A DNA stretch of 33,867 nucleotides, taken from NCBI GenBank assembly GCA_030373045.1, contig JAUCPW010000013.1, positions 1 to 33,867 of the forward strand, read 5' to 3'. Both the position numbers and the translations under genes were made by a program. This DNA is from Candidatus Fermentibacter sp. (GTDB lineage Bacteria; Fermentibacterota; Fermentibacteria; Fermentibacterales; Fermentibacteraceae). Below the pieces are notes generated by a model. The model was not told the origin of the DNA and searched no databases. It saw only the letters and a program-made list of their open reading frames with translations. Below, in pieces: positions 1-9,445 of this stretch; position 1 is the stretch's first letter; the number at the start of each line of letters is the position of its first letter.

Positions 1-31
1 GTCGGCAGCGTCAGATGTGTACAAGAGACAG
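1..31 (+). other. Nextera transposase adapter remnant (sequencing artefact)
   Basis: The window opens with the inner part of the Illumina Nextera read-1 adapter. Its last 19 bases, AGATGTGTACAAGAGACAG, equal the Tn5 mosaic end except for one C where the standard sequence has T. This is library sequence, not genome, so true genomic sequence starts near base 32. Bases 32-176 hold no gene I can support. Confidence 0.93.
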
Positions 32-176
32 CGACAATGCAGAGAGATCCTGGGAAGAGGCGATATAGCACTCCCCGAGGACGAACTTGGCCATCTGATG
101 GAGATTCTACATTTCTTCGCCGTTCGTGTCTGTGAGCAGGCTGAGCAGGAGATACGGAACCAGAAAAGAAAAGGCG

Positions 177-1781
177 ATGAGAAAGCAGAAGCGCAGCAAG
201 GTCTCCAACAAACAGATACCTGGTCAGCGTAGAGCTGTCATTGTCGCGCGGGTTCCTGATCCAAGGCAGGCAACAGAAGGCTACAGCCTTGAGAAGCAGG
301 AATCCGCACTGATAGCACGTTGTGCTGTAGATAAGGTTGAAATTGCCCGAGTAGTAAGGATGGAGGGAGAATCTGCCTACAACGTCTCCCCGAAGCTTCT
401 CGAGTTACTCAACTATGTAGAACGCAATCCTGATCGCATTACCGATGTCTACATCTGGGATCTTTCCAGGCTCTTCCGCAATCCATCCTATCACATCAAG
501 TTCAAGGAAGCTCTAGACAAGCAGAGAATTACGCTCCACTCCCTTCACGAGAACCTCGATAACTCGGCAATGGGCGAGCTGGTGGAGGGGATTCATGTCC
601 AGATAAACAAATTCTACTCCCGTGATCTCAGCCAGAAGACCAAGGAACGAATGGAGGCGACACGTAGAAAGGGTGTTCCAACTTGCCGGCCTATCACAAG
701 CTATATGATTGCCAGAAAACCAGATGGCAGGCGAGATGACGAGCGAAGATGGGCGCTTGATCCTGACAGAGCTCCTCTGCTTAGGGACGCCTTCACCGAG
801 TTCGGAACCACTGGGGCGATGCAGGGCGAGGTTTTGGCTAGAATGAACAGGTCTGGCTTCAGGATGATAGGTTCGGGAGAACCGATGAGCCCTCAGTGCT
901 TCGATCGCCTCCTCGGGAACCCTCTCTATGCTGGTTTGGTCTTGATAAACGAAGAAGAAGGATACGCCGATCAGTCTGTCTATGAGCCCCTCATAAGTCG
1001 GGATCTTCATGAGAAGATCGAGCGGAAGCTGGGGAGGGACCCCTGCCGTCATGTGGCACACTCGCGTGAGAATCCTGAGTACCCACTGAGGGGCGTTCTG
1101 CGATGCCGTGATTGTGGTGTTGTCCTCACAGCCAGCAAGCCGAAAGGAAAACACAAACGCTACGGCTACTATGCTCTACAGAAGTCAAAGCATCGCTTTG
1201 GATGTAGTATGGGTGGATTCAGCCTGCCACTAGAAAGGGCTCATCGGTCCTTCGAAAAGAACCTGGAGCAGATAGCCTCCAATCAGCCCGTGCTAGATCT
1301 CTTCTTCGAATTCGTGAAAGAGTGCTGGGCGGATCGTTCCGCCTCGAGGGTAGCGGATCAGGAGACTGGGCGGAGGAAGGCAAGGAAGCTCCAGGAGCAA
1401 CGGGATGCCCTTGTCCTTAAGTACAGCGATGGGAAGATCCAGGAGGAGGACTTCAGAAGGCTAGCAGCCAAATTGAAGGATGAGATCAACAGCACACTCG
1501 AAGCTGTTGACAGACTGGAGCAGCTCGAGGTTCCGATGGACGATCTGCTCACTCGTGCGCAGGTCACGTTGGAACACCTAGACGATCTCTGGAAAGCCTC
1601 GGAACCATCGGGGAAAAAGACAATGGCCAGCGTTCTGTTTCCCAGTGGGGTTGCCTGCGACAAGAACGGTGTAGTTGGAACACCCAAGGATGCTGGTGAG
1701 ATAGGGCTTCTCGATCTACTACAGGGGCCGAAAACTGAGATGGCGGTCCCACGGGGAATCGAACCCCGGTTTGATGGCTGA
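177..1781 (+). CDS. Large serine recombinase, catalytic serine replaced by proline
   Basis: This is a site-specific DNA recombinase of the large serine (resolvase/integrase) family, 534 aa from the ATG at 177, which follows an AGAAAAGG-like ribosome site; a GTG at 126 in the same frame is possible. Domains in order: resolvase-type catalytic domain (about 20-160), with R25 of the R-V-S motif and the SRLFR arginines at 98 and 101; recombinase DNA-binding domain (about 185-300); zinc-ribbon (LRCRDCG followed by a later Cys; one usual Cys is absent); coiled coil (about 400-460); and the C-terminal FPSG...TP pattern. The nucleophilic serine after ARV is Pro27 (codon CCT), and the usual Arg of the SG..RP motif is Ser, so activity is doubtful. 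Base composition is clearly less GC-rich than the neighbours, which suggests transfer. The last 13 codons run antisense through tRNA-Glu, as expected of an element inserted at a tRNA 3' end. Confidence 0.88.
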   Translation: MRKQKRSKVSNKQIPGQRRAVIVARVPDPRQATEGYSLEKQESALIARCAVDKVEIARVVRMEGESAYNVSPKLLELLNYVERNPDRITDVYIWDLSRLFRNPSYHIKFKEALDKQRITLHSLHENLDNSAMGELVEGIHVQINKFYSRDLSQKTKERMEATRRKGVPTCRPITSYMIARKPDGRRDDERRWALDPDRAPLLRDAFTEFGTTGAMQGEVLARMNRSGFRMIGSGEPMSPQCFDRLLGNPLYAGLVLINEEEGYADQSVYEPLISRDLHEKIERKLGRDPCRHVAHSRENPEYPLRGVLRCRDCGVVLTASKPKGKHKRYGYYALQKSKHRFGCSMGGFSLPLERAHRSFEKNLEQIASNQPVLDLFFEFVKECWADRSASRVADQETGRRKARKLQEQRDALVLKYSDGKIQEEDFRRLAAKLKDEINSTLEAVDRLEQLEVPMDDLLTRAQVTLEHLDDLWKASEPSGKKTMASVLFPSGVACDKNGVVGTPKDAGEIGLLDLLQGPKTEMAVPRGIEPRFDG

Positions 1782-1815
1782 GAACCACCCGTCCTAGCCT
1801 CTAGACGATGGGACC
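1741..1815 (-). tRNA. tRNA-Glu (anticodon CUC)
   Basis: Read on the minus strand, the sequence folds as a cloverleaf. The acceptor stem is GGTCCCA/TGGGACC, the D-arm is GTCTAGAGGCTAGGAC, the anticodon loop is TTCTCAG (CUC, reading GAG), and the T-arm is CGGGG-TTCGATT-CCCCG. The discriminator is G and CCA is encoded. It lies 41 bp downstream of gltX on the same strand, and its 3' half is overlapped antisense by the serine recombinase frame. Confidence 0.96.
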
Positions 1816-1830
1816 GCAGGCAAGGCCGGT

Positions 1831-1860
1831 ACTATCGCCCGCAGGGGGCTTTTGCGTCAA
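1831..1860 (-). promoter_or_regulatory. Probable sigma70-type promoter for tRNA-Glu
   Basis: On the minus strand there is TTGACG, an 18-bp spacer and GATAGT, 15 bp before the mature tRNA 5' end. The -35 box overlaps the gltX stop codon (TGA inside TTGACG). The tRNA can therefore be made independently of gltX as well as by read-through. Confidence 0.5.
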
Positions 1861-3373
1861 GACCCTTCCCGGGGATCCTCTTCGGAAGCCTGCGCCGAGA
1901 AGGTTTCCGCGTACTCCCGCTCCCACTCCGCGAGCATTCCCTGGGTCACCTGGCCGAGGGCGTCGATGGCGCGGCGGAGGCGCATCCGCACCATGTCAGA
2001 GCCCAGCAGGGCCATCGAGTCGTAGAGCGGGGTCGAGGCCTTCGAGCCGCTCACAGCGACGTAGAACGGGCGCGTGAGGTCTCGCAGCTTGAGCCCGGTC
2101 TTCTCCGACAGGTTACGGAACACCGCCTCGACGCCTTCGGTCGAGAGGCCGCGCAGGCGCTCCAGCTCCCAGACGGCGAACTGCAGTATCCTCTGCGTCT
2201 CCTCCGGCGTACGGCCCTTCAGGAGCAGCGCCTCGGCGTCCAGCTGGACGGAGTCGGCGAAGAAGAAGGACGTCAGGGGGCCCCAGTCCGCCAGGGTCTC
2301 GAGTCTGGTGTGCGCCACCCGCGTAACCTTCTGGAGGTATTCTCGGTTGAGCCCCCAGCTCTCGAGCCTGGGGAAGAGCGTCTCGGGAGTGTGGTCCTCC
2401 CTGATGTACCGCGCGTTCAGCCAGCGCAGCTTGGCTATGTCGAACACCGGGCCGCCGAGGGTGACGTCCTCCAGGCGAAACTGCGCGATCATGTCGTCGA
2501 CGGAGAACTTCTCCCCACCGCCGGGCATGCTCCAGCCCATCATCCCGAGGTAGTTCAGGAGCGCCTCGGGGAGGAAGCCGGCCTGCCGGAAGTAGGTGAT
2601 CGACGTGGGGTTCTTGCGCTTCGAGAGCTTGCTCCTGTCGGCGTTGCGCAGCAGCGGCAGGTGGCAGAACACCGGCGGCTCCCAGCCGAAGAGGCCGAAG
2701 AGGTGGACGTGCTTGGGCACGGAGTTGATCCACTCCTCGCCGCGGATGATGTGGCTGATGCGCATGAGGTGGTCGTCCACGACCACGGCGAGATGGTACG
2801 TCGGGAATCCGTCGCCCTTGATCAGCACCTGGTCATCGACGGTGGACCATGCCTTGCGGATCTCGCCGCGCAGGAGGTCGGTGAAGACGCAGTCCCCCTC
2901 GAGGGGCGCCTTCATGCGGATGACGAAGGGCTCGCCAGCCTCGGCGCGCCGGTCGGACTCGGAAACGGGGATGTCGCGGCAGAGCCTGTCGTAGCCAGAT
3001 CCGGCGCCCGAGCGCCTGGCGTCGCGCATCGAGTCGAGCCGCTCCTTCGTGCAGAAGCAGCGGTAGGCCGCCCCCTTCGAGAGCAGGGCCTCGGCATGCT
3101 CGCGGTAGATGCCGAGCCGCTCGCTCTGGCGGTAGGGGCCGTACTGGCCGCCGACGCCGGGGCCCTCGTCCCACTTCAGGCCGAGCCAGGAGAGGGAGTC
3201 GAGGATGGCCTGCTCGGATTCGGGGGTGGACCGCTCCTGATCCGTGTCCTCGATGCGGAGGACGAAGCTCCCGCCGTTCCTCTTCGCCCAGACGTAGTCG
3301 AAAAGGGCCTGGTAGGCGGTTCCGACGTGCGGGTCGCCCGTGGGGGAGGGGGCTATCCGGGTCCTGACCTCCG

Positions 3374-3377
<4 letters not shown>
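1857..3377 (-). CDS. gltX: Glutamyl-tRNA synthetase
   Basis: It charges tRNA-Glu with glutamate in the cytoplasm. It is a class I synthetase of 506 aa, slightly longer than many bacterial GluRS. The HIGH-type motif is HVGT at about 17-20, and the KMSKS-type motif is KLSKR at 250-254. A Cys-x-Cys with a further Cys at about 107/109/133 may form the zinc site of the acceptor-binding region. The C-terminal third is the helical anticodon-binding part. A GGAGG lies 6 bp before the ATG, and the start overlaps the glnS stop by ATGA, so the two are translationally coupled. Its substrate tRNA lies just downstream. Confidence 0.97.
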
Positions 3378-5101
<1,724 letters not shown>

Positions 5102-5194
5102 GCCGCTTGCTCCGTCCAGCAGAAGGACCACTGAGGGTCGATATCTCCGGGGTTGTACGGGAACATCATGCCTGCAGCCTGCAGGACGATGATT

Positions 5195-5983
5195 CTACTG
5201 CTGGACGATGTCGGCGCGCCAGGGTTCGGCCTTGCCCCTGTACTGGGCGAAGGACTTGCCGCGGATGCGGATGGCATTTACGGGGCAGATCGACTGGCAC
5301 CGCATGCAGAGTTCGCATCTGTCCGCATACTCGGGCAGATCGTTCATCCTGATGTTGCTGGACGGGCACTTCGCGGCGCAGAGCCCGCACCTGTTGCACA
5401 CCGCGGGGTCGGCCGAGAGGGCGAGCCTCTTCCGCATCCAGGCGAACGGCCTGTCGGTGCCGAGATGCTTCGCCACGAAGTCCGGCAGACCCCTGATCCT
5501 CCTCCACGAAGCCCTTTCGTCGCACAGGTCGGCGGCGAAGGAGGAGGCCTTCAGGAGGGCGGCCTCGCGCCGGGCGGCGTTGAAGCCCTCGTTCATGGAC
5601 TTCACCATGAAGTTCGAGGGCATTACGAGGCGCCTGGCCCCGAGGGGCACGTAGCCCCTGGACTCGATAAGGGCGCGCATGGGACCAACCAGCCCCCAGG
5701 TCGACCCGCCCATGGTCACCAGGAGGAAGGCCCCCTTGCCGTTGCCCGGGCGGAGATTGCGCACGAAGCGCCATACCAGCGGATAGGTCGTGAAGGCAGC
5801 GGCCGGGCAGGCGATGCCCACTGTGCCTGACGTGTACAGCGTGGCCGGGTCCGTGTCCTCGATCGCCCTGAGGTTGGTCTCTATCCCCCTGATGCCGAAC
5901 TCGACGGCCATCCTGCCGGCGGCCAGAGCCGTGTTCCCCGTGCCGGAGAAGTAGCAAAGATCAACGGGTCCAGTGGGTTTCAT
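5195..5983 (-). CDS. EFR1-type flavodoxin/[4Fe-4S] ferredoxin protein
   Basis: This is a 262-aa cytoplasmic electron-transfer protein. The N-terminal half is flavodoxin-like, with the FMN phosphate loop YFSGTGNT near residue 10. The C-terminal part has two Cys-x2-Cys-x2-Cys-x3-Cys-Pro clusters (CNRCGLCAAKCP and CELCMRCQSICP), expected to bind two [4Fe-4S] clusters. This arrangement is that of the EFR1-family ferrodoxins common in anaerobes. The ATG at 5983 is chosen because the flavodoxin fold begins there and GGGAGAG lies about 10 bp upstream; the frame stays open far upstream, but that part is antisense to the neighbouring gene. It is divergent from the MnmA-like gene. Its redox partners are unknown. 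Confidence 0.88.
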   Translation of the reverse strand: MKPTGPVDLCYFSGTGNTALAAGRMAVEFGIRGIETNLRAIEDTDPATLYTSGTVGIACPAAAFTTYPLVWRFVRNLRPGNGKGAFLLVTMGGSTWGLVGPMRALIESRGYVPLGARRLVMPSNFMVKSMNEGFNAARREAALLKASSFAADLCDERASWRRIRGLPDFVAKHLGTDRPFAWMRKRLALSADPAVCNRCGLCAAKCPSSNIRMNDLPEYADRCELCMRCQSICPVNAIRIRGKSFAQYRGKAEPWRADIVQQ

Positions 5984-6000
5984 GTCCTCGACTCTCTCCC

Positions 6001-6032
6001 TTGCATCGTCACACGGAAAGGAACATACACAT
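6001..6032. promoter_or_regulatory. Divergent intergenic region with candidate promoter elements
   Basis: The 69-bp gap between the two divergent starts is AT-richer than its flanks. On the plus strand TTGCAT (6001) and CATACA (6024) are 17 bp apart. On the minus strand TATGTT (6022-6027) could serve as a -10 for the flavodoxin/ferredoxin gene. GAACATACACAT at 6021-6032 also occurs exactly in the lexA control region (28472-28483). All assignments are weak. Confidence 0.3.
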
Positions 6033-6052
6033 ACCGGAGGGATGTGAATACA

Positions 6053-7126
6053 ATGGCGGAAAGGGTCCTCCTTGCCATGAGCGGCGGCGTCGACTCGACG
6101 GCGGCCGCGATCATGCTCCTGGACGGCGGCTACGAGGTCATCGGCGTCACGTTCGGGGTCGCCGGGGGAAGGGTGCTGCCGGCATGCGCCGCCGGTTCGG
6201 ATGCCTCGGTCCGCGAAGCCCGCATATCCGCGGAAACGCTCGGCATCCCGCATTTCACAGCCGACCTGACCGATGCATTCGTCGCGGAAGTCCTCGAACC
6301 GTTCCGGCGGGGCTACCTCGACGGCCTCACCCCCAATCCGTGCGTGGCATGCAACCGGCTCGTGAAGTTCGGCGCACTCCGGCACTGGGCTTCGGAGAAC
6401 GGGATCGGCTGCGACGGATTCGCCACTGGCCACTACGCCGGGACAGGGACGGCCCGGGACGGGAAGCCCGTCCTGATCCGGGCCCTCGACCGCAAGAAGG
6501 ACCAGTCTTACTTCCTGGCTATGGTTGAGAGGCCGATGCTCGCACGGACTCTGTTCCCGCTCTCGGGCATGACGAAGGACCGGGCGGTGGCCCTCGTGCG
6601 CGCCTCGGGGCTGTCGCGGACCGCCGCCAGGGCCGAGAGCCAGGATTTCACGGGCGCCGGAGGGCTGCCCGCCCTGCTCGGGCCCGAGGCCTCGAGGCCC
6701 GGCGACCTGGTCGACGGCGCCGGGAACTTGCTCGGGAGGCACGATGGGTATGCGCTGCTGACGCCGGGGCAGAGGCACGGGCTCGATCTGGGGGGGCGCC
6801 GCGAGCCGCTGTACGTGATCCGTACCGATCCGGCGACGGGTACCGTGACGGTCGGAACCAGGGACGAGGCGACGAGCACTTCGCTCGAAGCCGGGCCGAT
6901 GAACTGGCTGGCGTGGGAGACGCCTCCGTCCGCGTTCGGGGCATCCGGGAAGACCAGGAGCACGGGGGCGGAAGTGCCGGTCGAGGTGAGGTGCCTGGAC
7001 CCGGGAGGCTCGGTGGTGGAGGCCGTCTTCGGCAGCCCTGTCTTCGCAGCCGCCCCCGGGCAATACCTCGTTCTCTACTCCGGTGACATGGTGCTCGGGG
7101 CCGGGGTCATCCGCCGCTCGCGCTGA
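6053..7126 (+). CDS. mnmA: MnmA-like tRNA 2-thiouridylase (second catalytic Cys not visible)
   Basis: MnmA adds sulfur at C2 of the wobble uridine in tRNA-Lys, -Glu and -Gln. This 357-aa protein has the PP-loop SGGVDST at 10-16, the TPNPCVACNR motif with C97 and C100, the ATGHYA segment, and a C-terminal beta-barrel part. In typical MnmA a second cysteine follows SQ (SQD-I-C-F); here the stretch is SQDFTGAG (196-203) with no Cys, so the disulfide-relay chemistry may differ or use the C97-x2-C100 pair. The ATG at 6053 is 12 bp after GGAGG; a GTG at 6044 is only 3 bp after it and less likely. Its stop lies 3 bp from the stop of the convergent HyfH/HyfI-like gene. An MnmA-related protein with another role remains possible. 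Confidence 0.82.
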   Translation: MAERVLLAMSGGVDSTAAAIMLLDGGYEVIGVTFGVAGGRVLPACAAGSDASVREARISAETLGIPHFTADLTDAFVAEVLEPFRRGYLDGLTPNPCVACNRLVKFGALRHWASENGIGCDGFATGHYAGTGTARDGKPVLIRALDRKKDQSYFLAMVERPMLARTLFPLSGMTKDRAVALVRASGLSRTAARAESQDFTGAGGLPALLGPEASRPGDLVDGAGNLLGRHDGYALLTPGQRHGLDLGGRREPLYVIRTDPATGTVTVGTRDEATSTSLEAGPMNWLAWETPPSAFGASGKTRSTGAEVPVEVRCLDPGGSVVEAVFGSPVFAAAPGQYLVLYSGDMVLGAGVIRRSR

Positions 7127-7129
7127 CGG

Positions 7130-7957
7130 TTACTCCGGCTCTCCCACAGGTTTTGCGGCCCTGATGCGGCCTCCCGGAGCCTTCCGCCCGTCGGGGCCGG
7201 TCCTCCCCAGGAAGCGCAGGAGCGAGTCGAGGATCGTGAGGGGATGCGGAGGGCAGCCGGGGATGTAGAGGTCCACCGGCAGGAGGCCCTCCGCTCCGCC
7301 GGATGTCGCTGGCATCCCGCGGAAGAGCCCGCCCGAGATCGCACAGGCCCCCGTGACGATGACGATCCTCGGTTCGGGCACGGCATCGTATGTCGAGAGC
7401 AGGGCTTCACGCATGTTCAGCGTCACCGGGCCGGTCACCAGCAGGCCGTCGGCGTGCCTGGGCGACGCGACGAACTGGATGCCGAACCTGCCCAGGTCCC
7501 ATCCCACGGTGCCGAGGACGTTCGTGTCGGCCTCGCACGCGTTGCAGCCGCCGGCACTCACCTGGCGGAGCTTGAGCGACCTGCCGAAGACCGCGGCGGC
7601 CTTCGCGTCGAAGATGTCGCGGGGGCCCGGCGCGGCGCCGGGCTTCACGATCAATCCCTCACGGTCCCTCGATGCGAGCCGGTGCTCGCGGGTGAAGCTT
7701 ATCGCCCCGCGGGGGCAGGCCGTTTCGCAGGCTCCGCAGAAGACGCACATGCCGGTGTCGATCGAGACCGATCTGCCGCAGCGCGCAACGGCGCCGGCCG
7801 GGCAGGCGTCGATGCAGCGGGAGCAGCCGGAAGGGCATTCCGCCCCGTCGATGACCGGCATCCCGGCATAGCGCTCCGGCAGAGAGGGGGGCGGTCCGGC
7901 CGGGTAACGGGTCGTCCTGTGCCCCTGGCGCAGCCTGGCCCTGATGATCCTCAGCAT
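7130..7957 (-). CDS. Fused ferredoxin + NuoB/HyfI-like small subunit
   Basis: This 275-aa protein fuses two subunits that are separate in hydrogenase-4/formate hydrogenlyase. Residues 35-85 carry two [4Fe-4S] sites (C41, C45, C48, C52 and C71, C74, C77, C81), as in HyfH/HycF. Residues about 115-250 match the 20-kDa NuoB/HyfI small subunit with its four cluster ligands C138, C141, C205 and C235 (GGCNACE, GACA, PGCPP). It would pass electrons between ferredoxin-type clusters and the large subunit on the cytoplasmic side of the complex. GGAGG lies about 7 bp before the ATG. It is the last gene of the operon, 12 bp after the large subunit. Confidence 0.9.
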   Translation of the reverse strand: MLRIIRARLRQGHRTTRYPAGPPPSLPERYAGMPVIDGAECPSGCSRCIDACPAGAVARCGRSVSIDTGMCVFCGACETACPRGAISFTREHRLASRDREGLIVKPGAAPGPRDIFDAKAAAVFGRSLKLRQVSAGGCNACEADTNVLGTVGWDLGRFGIQFVASPRHADGLLVTGPVTLNMREALLSTYDAVPEPRIVIVTGACAISGGLFRGMPATSGGAEGLLPVDLYIPGCPPHPLTILDSLLRFLGRTGPDGRKAPGGRIRAAKPVGEPE

Positions 7958-7969
7958 CCCGCGCCCTCC

Positions 7970-9445
7970 CTAGAGATCATGCCCGCAGTACGACAGGTTG
8001 AAACTCTTGTTGCAGAGCGGGAAGTCGGAGATCTGCCCGCCGCGCATGGCGCATGCGAGGCCGAACCAGTTGTGGAACGACGGATCGACCGTCCTGCACT
8101 CCAGGATCCCGCAGCGGTCGTCCGAGAGGAGGACGTGGCAGATCTCGCCGCGCCAGCCTTCCGTGATGGAGACCGTGATCCTGTTTCGCGGGAGGTCCGC
8201 CGGCGGCGCCGACACCGGCCCTCCCGGCAGGCTGGCGAGCTGCTCGCGGACGAAGGCGGCCGATCTCTGGCACTCCATCCAGCGCACGAGGGCGCGCGAG
8301 AACACGTCGCCGGAATCCCAAACCGAGAGCGGTATGTGCGACATCCTGTAGATGCCGCCCGGGAAGTCCCTCCTCGAGTCGAGCTCGAGGCCGCTGGCCC
8401 TGGCCGCCGGGCCCACCAGCCCGATGGCGGATGCGAGTGCGCGGGTCACGGTGCCTGTGCCCTCGAATCTCCCGATGACCGAGGGGGTGTCCCACAGCAG
8501 GCTGACGGCCTCCTCCGCCTCGGAGACCGCCTTCGAGAGCGAAGCCGACATCCTTCCGGCGACATCGCCGTCGATGTCGCGCACGAGGCCTCCGGGCGCC
8601 ACGAGGCCGCGGCCGAAGCGGTTGCCGCACATCTCCGCGGTGATGTTGAGCACGTCGCCCCTGATCCTGCCGCAGAACGACATGGTGGGCAGGAAGGCCA
8701 CGTCACCGGCCAGAGCGCCGAGGTCGCCGATGTGGTTGGCCATCCTTTCGAGCTCGAGGGCCACCCCGCGCAGAACCTGCGCCCTTGCAGGCACGTCGGT
8801 GCCGCAGAGCGCCTCGAGGGCCGAGCAGTACGCAGTGGCGTGGCCCACCGAGGTGTCGCCTGCGATGGCTTCCGCCAGCATCGTCCTCCTTCTGTCGGGC
8901 CTGCCCCTGAGGGCCTTCGCGATGCCGCGGTGCTGGTATCCCAGGGCGATCTCCAGGTGGTGGACGGTCTCGCCGTGGCACTGGAACCTGAAGTGGCCGG
9001 GTTCGATGATGCCCGCGTGCACCGGCCCCACTGCGACCTCGTGCACCTCCTCGCCCCCGATCCTGAAGAAATCGCATGTGGCGGCCGACGCCGGGCCGCC
9101 TTCCATGAACCGCACGGGCTTCATCCAGGGGTGCCCCCTGAACTCGATCCCGTACTCCTCGGAGACTTCGCGCTCGAAGAGATGGGCCTGGGGGCACTCG
9201 GGCACGATCGAGTCCATCCCTCCCGAAGGCTTCGTCGATGCGACGCAGATCTGCCCGGTGGAGGCGCCCGCGAGCACGGCGTACATCGTCAGGCCGCCGG
9301 GGGCGTCGCATGCGAACATGGCGGAGATCCTCGATCCGCCGGACACCGAATCCGCCACGAACCTGCCGAACTCCGCCCGGGTGAGGAGCGGGACCTCGGC
9401 AAGCGGGAGGGTGCCGCAGTTGGTGATGGCCGCGCCCTGCTTCAC
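7970..9445 (-). CDS. NuoC+NuoD/HyfG-like large subunit lacking the NiFe ligand motifs
   Basis: This 491-aa protein has an N-terminal 30-kDa NuoC-like domain (about 15-110, with EREVSEEYGIEFRGHP) followed by the NuoD/HyfG-like domain. In true group 4 [NiFe] hydrogenases the first nickel motif is R-I-C-G-x-C-x3-H; here the aligned stretch is AIAGDTSVGH (193-202), with Ala and Thr in place of the cysteines. The usual C-terminal DPCxxCxxR is replaced by LCNKSFNLSYCGHDL, the last residues of the protein. Nickel binding is therefore unlikely, as in the Ehr (energy-converting-hydrogenase-related) complexes. The GTG start at 9445 overlaps the upstream stop (GTGA), so the two genes are coupled. Confidence 0.88.
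   Translation of the reverse strand: MKQGAAITNCGTLPLAEVPLLTRAEFGRFVADSVSGGSRISAMFACDAPGGLTMYAVLAGASTGQICVASTKPSGGMDSIVPECPQAHLFEREVSEEYGIEFRGHPWMKPVRFMEGGPASAATCDFFRIGGEEVHEVAVGPVHAGIIEPGHFRFQCHGETVHHLEIALGYQHRGIAKALRGRPDRRRTMLAEAIAGDTSVGHATAYCSALEALCGTDVPARAQVLRGVALELERMANHIGDLGALAGDVAFLPTMSFCGRIRGDVLNITAEMCGNRFGRGLVAPGGLVRDIDGDVAGRMSASLSKAVSEAEEAVSLLWDTPSVIGRFEGTGTVTRALASAIGLVGPAARASGLELDSRRDFPGGIYRMSHIPLSVWDSGDVFSRALVRWMECQRSAAFVREQLASLPGGPVSAPPADLPRNRITVSITEGWRGEICHVLLSDDRCGILECRTVDPSFHNWFGLACAMRGGQISDFPLCNKSFNLSYCGHDL

Noticed and set aside
32-176. A gene in the first 176 bases (71-aa frame from 17)
   Set aside because: It begins inside the adapter, lacks a ribosome site and overlaps the recombinase start.
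1741-1781. The last 13 residues of the left recombinase as a functional domain
   Set aside because: They are encoded by the antisense strand of tRNA-Glu and reflect insertion next to the tRNA, not a conserved protein part.
5195-7063. A 622-aa minus-strand frame joining the flavodoxin/ferredoxin gene to upstream sequence
   Set aside because: The upstream 360 codons are antisense to the MnmA-like gene and have biased composition. The family N-terminus begins at 5983.
7970-9445. Calling the complex a genuine hydrogenase-4 or NADH dehydrogenase
   Set aside because: The nickel cysteines are missing, which argues against a hydrogenase. NADH-binding subunits (NuoE/F/G) are absent, and the Hyf-type subunit set argues against complex I.
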